DNA of 64,000 nucleotides from Asterias amurensis (GCF_032118995.1 NC_092651.1:26892349-26956348); one strand, 5' to 3'; positions 1 to 10,906 are shown, counted from the stretch's first letter. The notes: generated from the letters alone by a model not told the origin. Made by a program: numbers and translations.

Positions 1-2
1 AG

Positions 3-3000
3 AATACTGGAAGCAAGGTATCTGATGTTGTGATCAAACTTGAAAATACAGCGTCTGATTCTGTTACCGCAGAGCATGTTGTCACTGAACCTGATATCAA
101 GGCATTTGATGTTGTTATCAAACTTGAAAACACAGCATCTGATTCTGTTATCAAAGAGAACGTTGTTGCAGAACCTGATTTCAAGGCATTCGATGCTGTT
201 ATCAAACTTGAGAATACGGCCTCTGATTCTATTGTTGCAGAGAATGCTGTCAATGAAACCGATATCAAGGCATTTGATGTTGTTATCCAGCCTGAAAACA
301 CAGCGTCTGATTCTGTTATAAAAGAGAATGTCGTTGCAGAGAATACTGTCAATGAACCCGATATCAAAGCGTCTGATTTTATTTTCAAACTTGAAAATAC
401 GACATCTGATCATGTTACTACACCTGATATAGCATTTAATGTTGTTGATGTAGAGAATACTGTTGATTCAAATTCCAAGGCGTCTGATGTTATCAAACTT
501 GAAAAGATGGTGTCTGATTCTGTTGTCACAGTAGAGACTGTTGTCATTAAACCCGATTCCAAGGCATCTGATTTTGTTGTCGCAGAGAATGCTTTTAATG
601 AACCTGATACCAAAGTAACTGATGTTGTTATCAAGCTTGAAAATATGGCATCTGATCTTGTTATCGCACCGGATATTGGGTCTGATTCTGTTGTCGGAGA
701 GAATGTTGTCATTGCTCCCGATTCCAAGGCATCTGATTTTGTTGTCGCAGAGAATGATGTTAATGATTCTGATTTGGAGGTGTCTGACTTTGTTATCGAA
801 CTTGAAAATATGGCATCTGATCCTGTTATCGCATCGGAAATGGCATCTGATTTTGTTGTTGCAGAGAATGCTGTTGATTCCAATTCTGAGGCGTCTGATG
901 TTGTTATCAAACTTGAAAACACGGCGACTGACTCTGTTGTCACAGAGAATGCTGTAATTGAACCTGATTCCAAGGCTTCTGATTTTGTTGTCGGAGAGGA
1001 TGCTGTTAATGATTCTGATTTTGAGGTGTCTGACTTTGTTATCGGATTTGAAAATACAGCGTCTGATTCGCTTATGACATCTCATTTTGTCCCAGTGATT
1101 TCACCCGAGAAAATAGACGAGCCTTTGAAGCAAAAAACATCTCCCATCACTGTTCAAAACCATTCAGTTGTCGTACCCAGTAAGGCTTCTGATTCTGATA
1201 TCGAACCCAGTGAGGTGTCTCATTCTGATATCGAACCCAGTAAGGCGTCTCATTCTGAAATCGAACCCAGTAAGGTGTCTCATTCTGATATCGAACCCAG
1301 TAAGGCGTCTCATTCTGAAATCGAACCCAGTAAGGTGTCTCATTCTGATATCGAACCCAGTAAGGCGTCTCATTCTGAAATCGAACCCAGTAAGGTGTCT
1401 CATTTTGATATTGAACCCAGTAAAGCGTCTCATTCTGGTATCGAACCCAGTAAGGCTTCTCATTTTGCTGCCGTACCCAGTAAGGCGTCTCATTCTGATA
1501 TTGAACCCAGTAGAGCGCCTCATTCTGATATCGAACCCAGTAATGCGTCTCATTCTGATATCAAACCCAGTAAGGTGTCTCAGTCTGATATCGAACCCAG
1601 TAAGGCGTCTGATTGTGACATCGTACCTAGAAAGGCGTCTCATTCTGTTATCGTACCCAGTAAGGTGTCTCATTCTGATATTGAACCGAGTAAGGCATCT
1701 TATTCTGATATCGAACCCAGTAAGGCATCTCATTCTGTTATCGTACCCAGTAAGGTGTCTATTTCTGATATCGAACCCAGTAAGGCATCTCATTCTGTTA
1801 TCGTACCCAGTAAGGTGTCTCATTCTGATATTGAACCCAGTAAGGCGTCTCATTCTGTTGTTGAAACCATACAGGCATTTGAGTCTGTTCCAGTTAACCC
1901 ATCCATAGATGCATTACATGAGAATTTGAAGCAAAAAAAGTCATCTCCCATCAATATCCAAAACCAGGTCTTAGATGATTTTACCTTGTTTGAACCTTCT
2001 ACTCCATTACCCTCAGCCAGCATCTTGATTGACTCTGCATTAATTAACGACGTCCCCATTGAGTTTGAATCTGATGGCTTTGTGTGCAGCACCATCATTA
2101 ACGGTACAACTGTTGCTACCGGTACTCACATGAACAAGAGAGAAGCAAGGAATGTGTCTGCAGATAATGCCCTGGCCTTATTGAGACAACACAGCTCAAA
2201 CCTGAAGAGAAAATTTAACGACACACAGAAAGTTATTAAGCCCAATAGTGAGGCGTCTGATTCTTCCGTGTTTTCACCCAAGATAACAGATGATCAGAAG
2301 AAAGAAAAGACGCCCCCGATCAACGTCTTAAACAGCATCTTGGATAATTTTGTCTTACTTGAACCGCTTGTCCGTTCCCCCGCAGTCAGCATCTTGGTTA
2401 ACACAGCGTTCAAAAACAAGGTCCCCATTGAGTTTGAAACTGTCTATACGTGCAGCACTATCATTGATGGTACAACTGTTGCTACCGGTACTCACGTGGA
2501 CAAAACACAAGCAAGAAATGTGTCTGCCGATAATGCCCTTGCCTTATTACGACACCACAGCTCGCATATGAAGAGAAGACTTAACAACACACAGAAAGTC
2601 ATTGAAACCAATAGTGAGGCGTCTGATTCTTCCTCATTTTCATCCAAGAAAACAAATCAGCGATTAAAGCGAAAGACACTACCCACCAATGTCATAAACA
2701 GCATCTCGAATAATTTCATCTTGGTCGAACCCTCTACCCCAGCCCCAGCAGTCAGCATCTTGGTCAACTCAGCGTTTAGTAACAACGTCCCCATTGAGTT
2801 TGTTACTAGCGACGATTTCACAACGGTTGATGGAGAAACTGGCTATGTGTGCAGCACGACTATCGATGGAACAACTGTTGCTACGGGTATTCACATGAAC
2901 AAGAGAGAAGCAAAGAATGTGTCTGCAGATAATGCCCTGGCCTTTTTGAGACACCGAAGCTCCCGCACGAGGAAAAAACCTGACAGTACACAGAATGTTT

Positions 3001-5030
3001 ACAAACCCAGTAAGGAGTTCCATTCTGGACCCATGAAGAAGGCATCTCATTATTCTTTAATCAACAAACGCAGTAAGGTCCATTCTGTTATTGAACCCAA
3101 GAAGGCGTCTTATTTTGGTCCACCAAATCCACCCAAAAAGGCCACAAATGAGAATTCAAAGCAAAAGACATCTCCCACCATGACCCAAACTGGAACCTTG
3201 GTTAATTTCTCCTTGGTTGAACCATCTACCCCATCCCCTGCAGTCAGCATTTTGGTCAACTCATCATTCAGTAACAACGTCCCCATTGAATTTGTAACAA
3301 GCGACAATTTCAGAACCGTGGATGGTGAAACTGGCTATGTGTGTAGCACCATCATTAACGGTACAACTGTTGCTACGGGTATCCACGCAAACAAGAGAGA
3401 AGCAAGGAATGTGTCTGCAGATAATGCCTTGGTCTTTTTGAGAGGACAAAGCTGCAACATGAAGAAAATCCCTGACAGTACACAGAATGTTATCAAACCA
3501 TGTATTAAGGTGCCTCATTCTGTTATTGAACCCAGTAAGGCAACTCATGCAAATAGTGAACCCAGTAAGGCAACTCATGCAAATAGTGAACCCAGTAAGG
3601 CAACTCATTCTGTTATTGAACCCAGTAAGGCAACGCATTCTGTTCCAGTAAACCCACCCGCTAAGGCCATAAATGAGAATTTGGAGCAAAAGGCGTCTCC
3701 CATCATTATCCAAAATGGGATCTTGGATAATTTCACCTTGATGGAACCTGCTAACCCAGACCCTTCAGTCAGCATCTTGGTCAACTCGGCATTCAAAAAC
3801 AATGTTCCCATTAAGTTTGTTACGAGTAACAATTTCATGACAGTGGATGGTGAAACTGGCTATGTGTGCAGCACCATCATTGATGGTACAACTGTTGCTA
3901 CGGGTATTCACATAAACAAGAGAGAAGCAAGGAATGTGTCTGCAGATAATGCCCTGGCCTTATTAAGAGGAAAAAGCTCCAACCTGAAGAAAAACCTTGA
4001 CAGTACACAGAATGTTATCCAACCAAGTCGGGGGCCTCATTCTGTTATTGAACCTAGTACAGTAAACCCACCCAAAACGCTCGTAAATGAGAATTTGAAG
4101 CAAAAGACGTCTACTGTCATTATCCAAAACCAGGTCTTGGAAAATTTTACCCTGGTGGAGCCGCCTAACCCAGCCCCTCCAGTCAGCATCTTGATCGACT
4201 CTGCATTCAAAAACCACGTCCCAATTGAGTTTGAAATTAGCGACAACATCATAACATTTGACGGAGAAACTATGTATGTGTGCAAAACCATCATCAACGG
4301 CATAACCATCGCAACTGGGATTCACACGGACATGAGAGAAGTGAAAAATGTGTCTGCAAATTATGCCCTAGCCTTGCTGAGAGACCAAAGCTTGAACCCG
4401 AAGAAAACCCCGGACAACACACGGAATGTTGCGACTGAACTTGATGATAAGGCTTCTGGCTCTGTTACGAAAACCGGTAAAACAAAGATCGGTCCAGTTA
4501 ATCCATCGAAAAATGTTAAGTACCCCCCGATTAAGGAAACCAATGTTGGTTACAAGATGCTCAGACAGATGGGATGGGAAGGCGGAGCACTGCAGAAAGA
4601 TGGCATTGTAGATCCCATACAGGCCAGCTTGAAATTCAGTCGTGGGGGTCTCGGCTTCGTCGACCTGAAGCCAAAGTTTAGCAAGCCCCTTAAGCCGAAG
4701 GTTAGCCAACCCCCGAACCCTAAAGTTACTCAGCCCCCGAACCCAAAGGTTACCCAGCCCCCGAACCCGAGCCCAAAGCTTAGCAAAAAGAAACAAAGAG
4801 CACTGAAAAGACGAATGAAAAAACACAGGCGGTATGAAAGATTAAAATTAGTGCAAGAGAATGCCTTCAATCAAGATGATAGAACGGATGAAGAAATGTG
4901 CAATGAAGAAATATACCACGAAGAAATATGGGATGAAGAAGTATGGGATGTTGAAAGACCCCAAACATTTGAGTTACAAAATTTGGTGCCGGTAATAGAG
5001 GCATTGTACCCGAAATTTGCATATGACTGA
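3..5030 (+). CDS. Repetitive dsRBM/G-patch RNA-binding protein (NKRF- or SON-like), 5' partial
   Basis: One frame is open from base 3, at the window edge, to a TGA at 5028-5030. The first ATG-like codon near base 30 is GTG inside the repeat, so the true start lies upstream. Order: degenerate repeats built on K-A-S-D / V-I-K-L-E-N-T (3-1085); a 10-residue repeat, consensus SHSDIEPSKA (1168-1860); six dsRBM-like domains at about 2014-2193, 2378-2566, 2746-2964, 3239-3456, 3764-3980 and 4187-4395; a G-patch at about 4530-4670 (GYKMLRQMGW ... GLGF); proline repeats (4690-4775); a lysine/arginine stretch; an acidic end. Each dsRBM keeps PIEF, CSTIINGTTVATG and a second helix NKREARNVSADNALALL. Domains 1 and 2 lack the loop with TVDGETG. 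G-patch plus dsRBM is known in NKRF and SON, nuclear RNA-processing proteins. I see no R3H domain after the G-patch. The G-patch glycine motif reads GGALQ instead of the usual GxGLG. RNA binding is inferred; the exact family is open. Confidence 0.85.
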   Translation, partial: NTGSKVSDVVIKLENTASDSVTAEHVVTEPDIKAFDVVIKLENTASDSVIKENVVAEPDFKAFDAVIKLENTASDSIVAENAVNETDIKAFDVVIQPENTASDSVIKENVVAENTVNEPDIKASDFIFKLENTTSDHVTTPDIAFNVVDVENTVDSNSKASDVIKLEKMVSDSVVTVETVVIKPDSKASDFVVAENAFNEPDTKVTDVVIKLENMASDLVIAPDIGSDSVVGENVVIAPDSKASDFVVAENDVNDSDLEVSDFVIELENMASDPVIASEMASDFVVAENAVDSNSEASDVVIKLENTATDSVVTENAVIEPDSKASDFVVGEDAVNDSDFEVSDFVIGFENTASDSLMTSHFVPVISPEKIDEPLKQKTSPITVQNHSVVVPSKASDSDIEPSEVSHSDIEPSKASHSEIEPSKVSHSDIEPSKASHSEIEPSKVSHSDIEPSKASHSEIEPSKVSHFDIEPSKASHSGIEPSKASHFAAVPSKASHSDIEPSRAPHSDIEPSNASHSDIKPSKVSQSDIEPSKASDCDIVPRKASHSVIVPSKVSHSDIEPSKASYSDIEPSKASHSVIVPSKVSISDIEPSKASHSVIVPSKVSHSDIEPSKASHSVVETIQAFESVPVNPSIDALHENLKQKKSSPINIQNQVLDDFTLFEPSTPLPSASILIDSALINDVPIEFESDGFVCSTIINGTTVATGTHMNKREARNVSADNALALLRQHSSNLKRKFNDTQKVIKPNSEASDSSVFSPKITDDQKKEKTPPINVLNSILDNFVLLEPLVRSPAVSILVNTAFKNKVPIEFETVYTCSTIIDGTTVATGTHVDKTQARNVSADNALALLRHHSSHMKRRLNNTQKVIETNSEASDSSSFSSKKTNQRLKRKTLPTNVINSISNNFILVEPSTPAPAVSILVNSAFSNNVPIEFVTSDDFTTVDGETGYVCSTTIDGTTVATGIHMNKREAKNVSADNALAFLRHRSSRTRKKPDSTQNVYKPSKEFHSGPMKKASHYSLINKRSKVHSVIEPKKASYFGPPNPPKKATNENSKQKTSPTMTQTGTLVNFSLVEPSTPSPAVSILVNSSFSNNVPIEFVTSDNFRTVDGETGYVCSTIINGTTVATGIHANKREARNVSADNALVFLRGQSCNMKKIPDSTQNVIKPCIKVPHSVIEPSKATHANSEPSKATHANSEPSKATHSVIEPSKATHSVPVNPPAKAINENLEQKASPIIIQNGILDNFTLMEPANPDPSVSILVNSAFKNNVPIKFVTSNNFMTVDGETGYVCSTIIDGTTVATGIHINKREARNVSADNALALLRGKSSNLKKNLDSTQNVIQPSRGPHSVIEPSTVNPPKTLVNENLKQKTSTVIIQNQVLENFTLVEPPNPAPPVSILIDSAFKNHVPIEFEISDNIITFDGETMYVCKTIINGITIATGIHTDMREVKNVSANYALALLRDQSLNPKKTPDNTRNVATELDDKASGSVTKTGKTKIGPVNPSKNVKYPPIKETNVGYKMLRQMGWEGGALQKDGIVDPIQASLKFSRGGLGFVDLKPKFSKPLKPKVSQPPNPKVTQPPNPKVTQPPNPSPKLSKKKQRALKRRMKKHRRYERLKLVQENAFNQDDRTDEEMCNEEIYHEEIWDEEVWDVERPQTFELQNLVPVIEALYPKFAYD
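1168..1860 (+). repeat. In-frame 30-bp coding minisatellite
   Basis: About 23 units of 30 bp, core GAACCCAGTAAGGCGTCTCA, encode the 10-residue repeat SHSDIEPSKA. Part of it is ordered as a 60-bp dimer in which D/E and A/V alternate (SDIEPSKA then SEIEPSKV, at 1220-1400). The same unit returns at 3520-3650 between dsRBM domains 4 and 5. Unit length is a multiple of three, so copy-number change keeps the frame. Confidence 0.9.
3520..3650 (+). repeat. Second block of the 30-bp coding repeat
   Basis: Four 30-bp units (GAACCCAGTAAGGCAACTCA core) encode EPSKATHANS / EPSKATHSVI in the linker between the fourth and fifth dsRBM-like domains. Two adjacent units at 3541-3600 are identical, which indicates recent unit duplication. 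Confidence 0.85.
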
Positions 5031-5654
5031 GGACAATGAATGAAGACTTTGAGAGTTGTGCGTTAAAACACCCCAAACATTTGAGTTACAGTAACTTGGT
5101 TCTGGGCTTTGCACATGACTGAGGTTGTTTGAAAGATGACCCTATCGTTATTGTCTGAGACTTATGCGTGACATGCGTATATGTTTCCGTTGTTTGACCC
5201 TGGCGGTGGCGACCAATGCAAAAGGGTCTGTAGCAAACTCCTTCCAAAATTTCCAATACTACCTGAATTTGTAGATGTTTACTGAAAATAGCTTTCTATG
5301 TTTAGATGAACAAATCTGAGACCTTCCTGAATATAAAGTTTTCCATATTATATTGAATGCAATAATTGTTGTACAAAATCTCCCTAAAGTTTAAGCAGCT
5401 AATTTTTGCTTAGAAAATTTTTGTTGCTTAGCAGGATGAAACCAGTCACAATTGTACTTGTGAAATGGTATTTTGGTTGATAACCATATTCTGCTAAGTG
5501 TAATTTTATTGTGCTAAGCTCTTTTGTGTGCTTAAGGAACTCTATGAAATTAGGCCATGATTGCAAGATACAAATGTTTGCATCTCTGCCCTTCATGTTT
5601 CAGTGTTATGACTTGTATACAGAATATTTGTAGTTGATTCCTGCTACTACGTGG
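5031..5654 (+). other. 3' flank / probable 3' UTR of the dsRBM gene
   Basis: No coding signal. Bases 5068-5125 repeat the end of the coding region (4960-5035) in degenerate form, both containing CCCCAAACATTTGAGTTACA and CATATGACTGAGG-like text, so the gene end carries a short tandem duplication. No convincing polyadenylation signal was identified. Confidence 0.4.
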
Positions 5655-6185
5655 GGCCAGTTTCATAAAGCTGTTAGCAGACATTACTGCTCAGCCATTT
5701 TCTCTGCTAACCAAAAATTTAATGGTGCACCAGTCCCAGCTATGTTAACTTAAAGACACTGGACACTATTGGTAATTGTCAAAGATGAAGACCAGTCTTC
5801 TCACTTTGTGTATCTCAACAAATGCATAAAATAACAAACCTGTGAAAATTTGAGCTCAATTGGTCTTCGAAGTTGAGAAATAATAATGAAAGAAAAAACA
5901 CACTTGTCACTCGAAGTTGTTTGCTTTCAGATGCTTGATTTCGAGACCTCAAATGCTAAACTTGAGGTCTCAAAATCAAATTTGTAGAAAATTACTTCTT
6001 TCTCCAAAACTACTTTGTTTCAGAGGGAACCGTTTCTCACAATGTTTTATACTACCAACATCTCCCCATTACTCGTTACCAAGTAAGGTTTTATGCTAAT
6101 AACCATTTTGAATAATTACCAATAGTGTCCAATGGCTTTAATGTGTTGAGCAAGTTGTGCTTACAGGCTTTATGAAAGTGAGCCA
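5655..6185. mobile_element. 'TTTCATAGAGCTGCT' MITE interrupted by a TTAA MITE
   Basis: The left end (5655-5749, TTTCATAAAGCTGTTAGCA) and right end (6145-6185, GCTTTATGAAAGTGAGCC) are inverted copies. Between them sits a complete TTAA-flanked MITE at 5750-6141. The same nesting recurs at 9217-9787. Confidence 0.7.
5750..6141 (+). mobile_element. TTAA-flanked ~390-bp MITE (family A), copy 1
   Basis: The ends AGACACTGGACACTATTGG and CCAATAGTGTCCAATGGCT are inverted and each is flanked by TTAA (5750-5753, 6138-6141). An internal hairpin lies around GAGACCTC...GAGGTCTC. No transposase is encoded. A TTAA duplication is typical of piggyBac-type transposition; the link to an autonomous element is inferred. 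Confidence 0.85.
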
Positions 6186-6380
6186 CGTACAGTTGGTGCT
6201 GATACATGGTGACATGATGTACCACCCCCCCCCCCCTCCTCCTATTGTGTCATTATTGTAATCTGGGAGTCTCAGGAACTCATTAGAGTATTTTTGAATG
6301 TTGGGGGAGGGGTGCACACCTAGTGTAATGATGTAATAAGAGGAAAAGCCAATGGTGCTTTAAAGTATGCCACACTTATC

Positions 6381-7868
6381 GGGCATGGTGTGGGGCATGG
6401 TGTAGGGCATGGTGTAAGGCATAGTGTAGGGCATGGTGTAGGGCATGGTGTAGGGCATGGTGTAGGGCATGGTGTAGGGCATGGTGTAGGGCATGGTGTA
6501 GGGCATGGTGTGGGGCATAGTGTAGGGCATGGTGTAGGGCATGGTGTAGGGCATGGTGTGGGGCATGGTGTAGGGCATGGTGTGGGGCATGGTGTAGGGC
6601 ATGGTGTAAGGCATAGTGTAGGGCATGGTGTAGGGCATGGTGTAGGGCATGGTGTAGGGCATGGTGTGGGGCATGGTGTAGGGCATGGTGTGGGGCATGG
6701 TGTGGGGCATGGTGTAGGGCATGGTGTAGGGCATGGTGTGGGGCATGGTGTAGGGCATGGTGTAGGGCATGGTGTAGGGCATGGTGTGGGGCATGGTGTA
6801 GGGCATGGTGTGGGGCATGGTGTGGGGCATAGTGTAGGGCATGGTGTAGGGCATGGTGTAGGGCATGGTGTAGGGCATGGTGTAGGGCATGGTGTGGGGC
6901 ATGGTGTAGGGCATGGTGTGGGGCATGGTGTAGGGCATGGTGTAGGGCATGGTGTAGGGCATGGTGTAGGGCATGGTGTAGGGCATGGTGTAGGGCATGG
7001 TGTAGGGCATGGTGTGGGGCATGGTGTAGGGCATGGTGTAGGGCATGGTGTAGGGCATGGTGTAGGGCATGGTGTAGGGCATGGTGTAGGGCATGGTGTA
7101 GGGCATGGTGTAGGGCATGGTGTAGGGCATGGTGTAGGGCATGGTGTAGGGCATGGTGTGGGGCATGGTGTGGGGCATGGTGTAGGGCATGGTGTAGGGC
7201 ATGGTGTGGGGCATGGTGTGGGGCATGGTGTAGGGCATGGTGTAGGGCATGGTGTGGGGCATGGTGTAGGGCATGGTGTAGGGCATGGTGTAGGGCATGG
7301 TGTGGGGCATGGTGTAGGGCATGGTGTAGGGCATGGTGTGGGGCATGGTGTAGGGCATGGTGTAGGGCATGGTGTAGGGCATGGTGTAGGGCATGGTGTG
7401 GGGCATGGTGTGGGGCATGGTGTAGGGCATGGTGTAGGGCATGGTGTGGGGCATGGTGTAGGGCATGGTGTAGGGCATGGTGTGGGGCATGGTGTGGGGC
7501 ATGGTGTAGGGCATGGTGTAGGGCATGGTGTAGGGCATGGTGTAGGGCATGGTGTAGGGCATGGTGTAGGGCATGGTGTGGGGCATGGTGTAGGGCATGG
7601 TGTGGGGCATGGTGTAGGGCATGGTGTAGGGCATGGTGTAGGGCATGGTGTGGGGCATGGTGTAGGGCATGGTGTAGGGCATGGTGTAGGGCATGGTGTA
7701 GGGCATGGTGTAGGGCATGGTGTAGGGCATGGTGTAGGGCATGGTGTAGGGCATGGTGTAGGGCATGGTGTGGGGCATGGTGTGGGGCATGGTGTAGGGC
7801 ATGGTGTGGGGCATGGTGTGGGGCATGGTGTAGGGCATGGTGTAGGGCATGGTGTAGGGCATGGTGTA
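6381..7868 (+). repeat. 12-bp minisatellite, 124 units, no indels
   Basis: The unit GGGCATGGTGTA/G repeats in perfect 12-bp phase for 1,488 bp. Nearly all variation is the A/G transition at the last base. A second variant, CATAG for CATGG, occurs only at 6417, 6513, 6609 and 6825, at the left end. The array has no stop in several frames and reads as artificial proteins (CPTP, HHAL, MPYT or VGHG repeats). I regard none of these as genes: there is no start context, splice context or codon variation. Confidence 0.97.
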
Positions 7869-7887
7869 CCCCTGAATCTCGCTTTAT

Positions 7888-8093
7888 TAGGGACCATTCA
7901 GAATAGCCAATGTTAAACCAAAAACCAGTAGTTTTCAAGGACTTTTCCTGGTTGAAACAAACAACTCTGTAAAATTTATGATCTTGGCCGGCCTTAATAT
8001 ATTTTGTACGTTTGTTGATATAATATTTTTAGATTTTTTTATAATAAAAACTGAATTTATATTTTCATTTTTTTCCTATTCTGAAGGGCCTCT
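7888..8093. mobile_element. Short MITE with GGGCCATTCAGAATAG ends, copy 1
   Basis: Left AGGGACCATTCAGAATAG and right CTATTCTGAAGGGCCT are inverted copies about 205 bp apart. A second member lies at 55661-56214. It abuts the minisatellite with a gap of only about 20 bp. Confidence 0.65.
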
Positions 8094-8326
8094 TACTAAG
8101 CCAGTGACGGATTTCACAATGCGTTAAGAGTTCAAGACTTATTTTAAGATGTGTATAGATAATCTTAAACAAATTCAGTGTGATGTCACAAAGCAAATCG
8201 TTGTGGAAATATTGCCAACTCTGGTAAAAAGAATGGATCTTACAGTGCTTTGTGAAATCAAGCTGAGGCAAATGAAAGTAATCAAAGAGTTCAATCACTT
8301 GAGTGTTTAGTCCATGTACATGTGTA

Positions 8327-8694
8327 TTAAAGGCACTGGACACCTTTGGTAAACTATGAGAGACCAGTCTTCTGTATCTCAAAATGTATGCATAAAAAAA
8401 ACCTTGAAAATTCGAACTCAATCGTCGAAGTTGCGAGAGAATCATGGAAGAAAAACACCCTTGTCGCACAAGTTGTGTGCTTTCAGATGCTGAATTGGAG
8501 ACCTCAGCTGAAATTTTGAATTCAATTCAAATATTTTAGTTAGAAATAACTTCTTTCTCAAAATCGATGTTGCTTAAGAGGGAGCTATTTCTCACAATGT
8601 TTTATACCAGCATATCTCTCCATTGCTCGTTACCGAATAACTTTTTATGTTAACAATTATTTTGAGTAATTACCACTAGTGTCCAGTGCCTTTT
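8327..8694 (+). mobile_element. TTAA MITE family A, copy 2
   Basis: Ends AGGCACTGGACACCTTTGG and CTAGTGTCCAGTGCC. The left flank is TTAA (8327-8330) and the right flank is decayed to TTTTGA. The internal sequence matches the other copies (agaccagtcttct, ctttcagatgct, ctcacaatgtttta). Confidence 0.8.
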
Positions 8695-9216
8695 GAGTAG
8701 TGGGGTACATGTAGATACATGTAGGGGAAACATTGGGGGAACCTTTTTTCCTTCAGAGACCATAGCGGCTACAAGCGGCTAGTACCAAACTGCCTCAAAC
8801 GGCCACAATATTTGAACAACTTTTGCCCAAACAATGGGGTTTAAAAAAAATAAAATTGGGAATGAATTGACATTTTCCATACTTATAGAATAAATGTCTG
8901 GGAAAATAGCGATGGTTGTACAGCAAATGAAAGGTCTCTAAAGATATAAGCATGGAATTGGGAACACGATGTAATGGTATCCATTTTAAAATATTTGAAA
9001 TTGCGTGTTATTTCACCAGGATTTATTTCAAAGGACAAATCTGCGATGGTCTTTTAGCCAAATATTTTTCTCATGACAAACCCAGACTGTTAAAAATTTC
9101 ATGTATGTACAGTGTATATCCAAGTTACAATCCCGGCACCTTCTTGCCATAATCAAGCAAAGTACATGTATTTTGTTGGGTTTTGGATAGTGCAATTTGC
9201 CTTGCTGGACTGAACT
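8695..9216. other. Intergenic, nothing recognised
   Basis: AT-rich sequence without a convincing open frame, RNA gene or repeat that I can name. Confidence 0.4.
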
Positions 9217-9787
9217 GGGCCAGATTTCATAGAGCTGCTTTTAAGCGCAAAAACTAGCCTAGTACATCTATGCTCACCAGAAAATGGTTTTAAAAGCTAA
9301 ACTACCATTTCCCATGCAGTATCTGTTGCTGGTATCCTGCTTAAGGGACACTATTAGTAATTGTCAACGACCAGTCTTCTCACTCGGTGTATCTCAACAT
9401 ATGCATAAAACAACAAACCTGTGAAAATTTGAGCTCAATTGGTCGTCGAAATTACAATATAATAATGAAAGAAAAAACGCCCTTGTCTCATAATGTTGTG
9501 AACTTTCAGATGCTTGATTTCGTGACCTCAAATTCTAAATTTTAGGTCTCAAAATCAAATTCGTGGACAATTACTTCTTTCTCAAAAATCTACATTACTT
9601 CAGAGGGAGCCATTTCTCACAATGTTTTATACCATCAACATCTCCCCATTACTCGTTGTTACTAAGTGAGGTTTAATGATAATAGTTATTGTGAGTAATC
9701 ACCAATAGTGTACCTTCCCTTTAATGTTGCTTATTAGAATTGTATAAGGGATATTTTATGCTTGTGAAGCTCTATGAAATTGGGCCA
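9217..9787. mobile_element. 'TTTCATAGAGCTGCT' MITE with nested family A insertion
   Basis: The outer inverted ends are GGGCCAGATTTCATAGAGCT (about 9217) and AGCTCTATGAAATTGGGCC (about 9768-9787). A family A MITE occupies 9341-9724. It is the second independent case of A inserted in this element in the window. Confidence 0.75.
9341..9724 (+). mobile_element. TTAA MITE family A, copy 3
   Basis: Flanked by TTAA at 9341-9344 and 9721-9724, with ends AGGGACACTATTAGTAATTG and CACCAATAGTGTACCTTCCC. The internal sequence follows the family. It lies inside the 9217-9787 element. Confidence 0.85.
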
Positions 9788-10572
9788 CCGTATGTCTATA
9801 AATCATAACCAGTTTTATGTAGTCCTCAGTCCAATAGAATCAAACAAATCATGCTTTTGTTGCAGTTGTTTTTGAAAAGTTTTGAAGTTAAAGTGTTTTG
9901 AAGATTTTGAAGTTTGGGATGGTTAGTGCTAATTTGTTTTATGTTAAAGCTTTAAAAAATAAATAATTTCAGAAATTAAGTTATGTTGGCAAAAATGTCA
10001 TGCAAATTTATTATTTATTACAAAGAGAGAGATACAATCTTGTATCAAAAGTATTAAAATTACAAATCTTAAAAGAAATAGATTATGTTATTTTTTGTTA
10101 TAAAAGGAAAAATAAAATTAAAACTCTGTTAAGAAAGGTTTGATGTCATGCCACTTATATTTATAATACAAAAAGATTGAACTTTTAAGAGAGAAAACCG
10201 ATTCTCATATATTTAAGATGTATTTTATTCATTGAAGTTATTAAACAGTTGGCCACTTGGTGCTGCATTTTCTGAAATTTGTCTTGATTAAATTGTTTTG
10301 AATTTCAGAATTTTTTATATATATATTTTTTTTATAGAATATTGTGAAATCATGTCTAAAGCTAGGTAAAGATGATATTTATTGTTCTCATAAAACGCAC
10401 CATTTAAAAAAAAGTGGAATGTGTTCATCTTGAATTAATCATATTTGTTTTGGGGTTTTCTTATGCCCTCGGAACAATCAGAAAAACTGATTACAAAAGC
10501 CTGAAAAGTCTTGTAAACCCTATAACATATATGACATCTTGGGTTAGCCCTTGTTCTCAATAACCAATATAA
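9788..10572. other. AT-rich intergenic, nothing recognised
   Basis: Very AT-rich stretch with no coding potential and no named repeat. Confidence 0.4.
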
Positions 10573-10906
10573 CAATAATATTCAGTTTTTATATAGCGCT
10601 TTACACACCATGTCCAACATTATTACCCCTCATCACTGGGCCATTTCATTCTTTAAACCATCTCAGCTCCCTGGGGAGTATACAGCTTTTGTGCCAAATA
10701 TGTAGTGCACTAAGCTAAACCAACCGCAAGAACATCTCTGCCCTCACAGGTACCCATTTACCCCTGGGTAGAAAGAAGCAATTTTATTTAAGTGTCTTGC
10801 TCAGGGACACAAGTGTCACAAGTGGGATTCGAACCCACACTCTGCTGAACAGAAACACCAGATCTCGAGTTCGGTGCTCTTATCGGCTCAGCCACGACAC
10901 CATAAA
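10573..10906 (-). mobile_element. tRNA-derived SINE (family 1), copy 1
   Basis: Read on the minus strand, the head has a tRNA-Leu/Ser-like A box (TGGCTGAGC...) and B box GGGTTCGAATCCC. A body follows with CCCCAGGGAGCTGAGATGG and GGCCCAGTGATGAGGGGTAA. Copies at 28849-29172 and 60257-60745 show that it is dispersed, so it is not a functional tRNA gene. Confidence 0.75.

Noticed and set aside
30..32. Start codon for the dsRBM protein at base 30
   Set aside because: The codon is GTG inside a repeat and the frame continues upstream to base 3, so the gene is simply cut by the window edge.
410..4826. Long minus- and plus-strand frames overlapping the dsRBM gene
   Set aside because: They are shadows of the repetitive coding strand, reading repeats such as MRHLTGFDIR.
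6320..7938. Four long open frames of 500-525 codons in the 12-bp array
   Set aside because: Any stop-free 12-bp unit gives endless open frames. The encoded CPTP, HHAL, MPYT and VGHG repeats have no start, splice or coding support.
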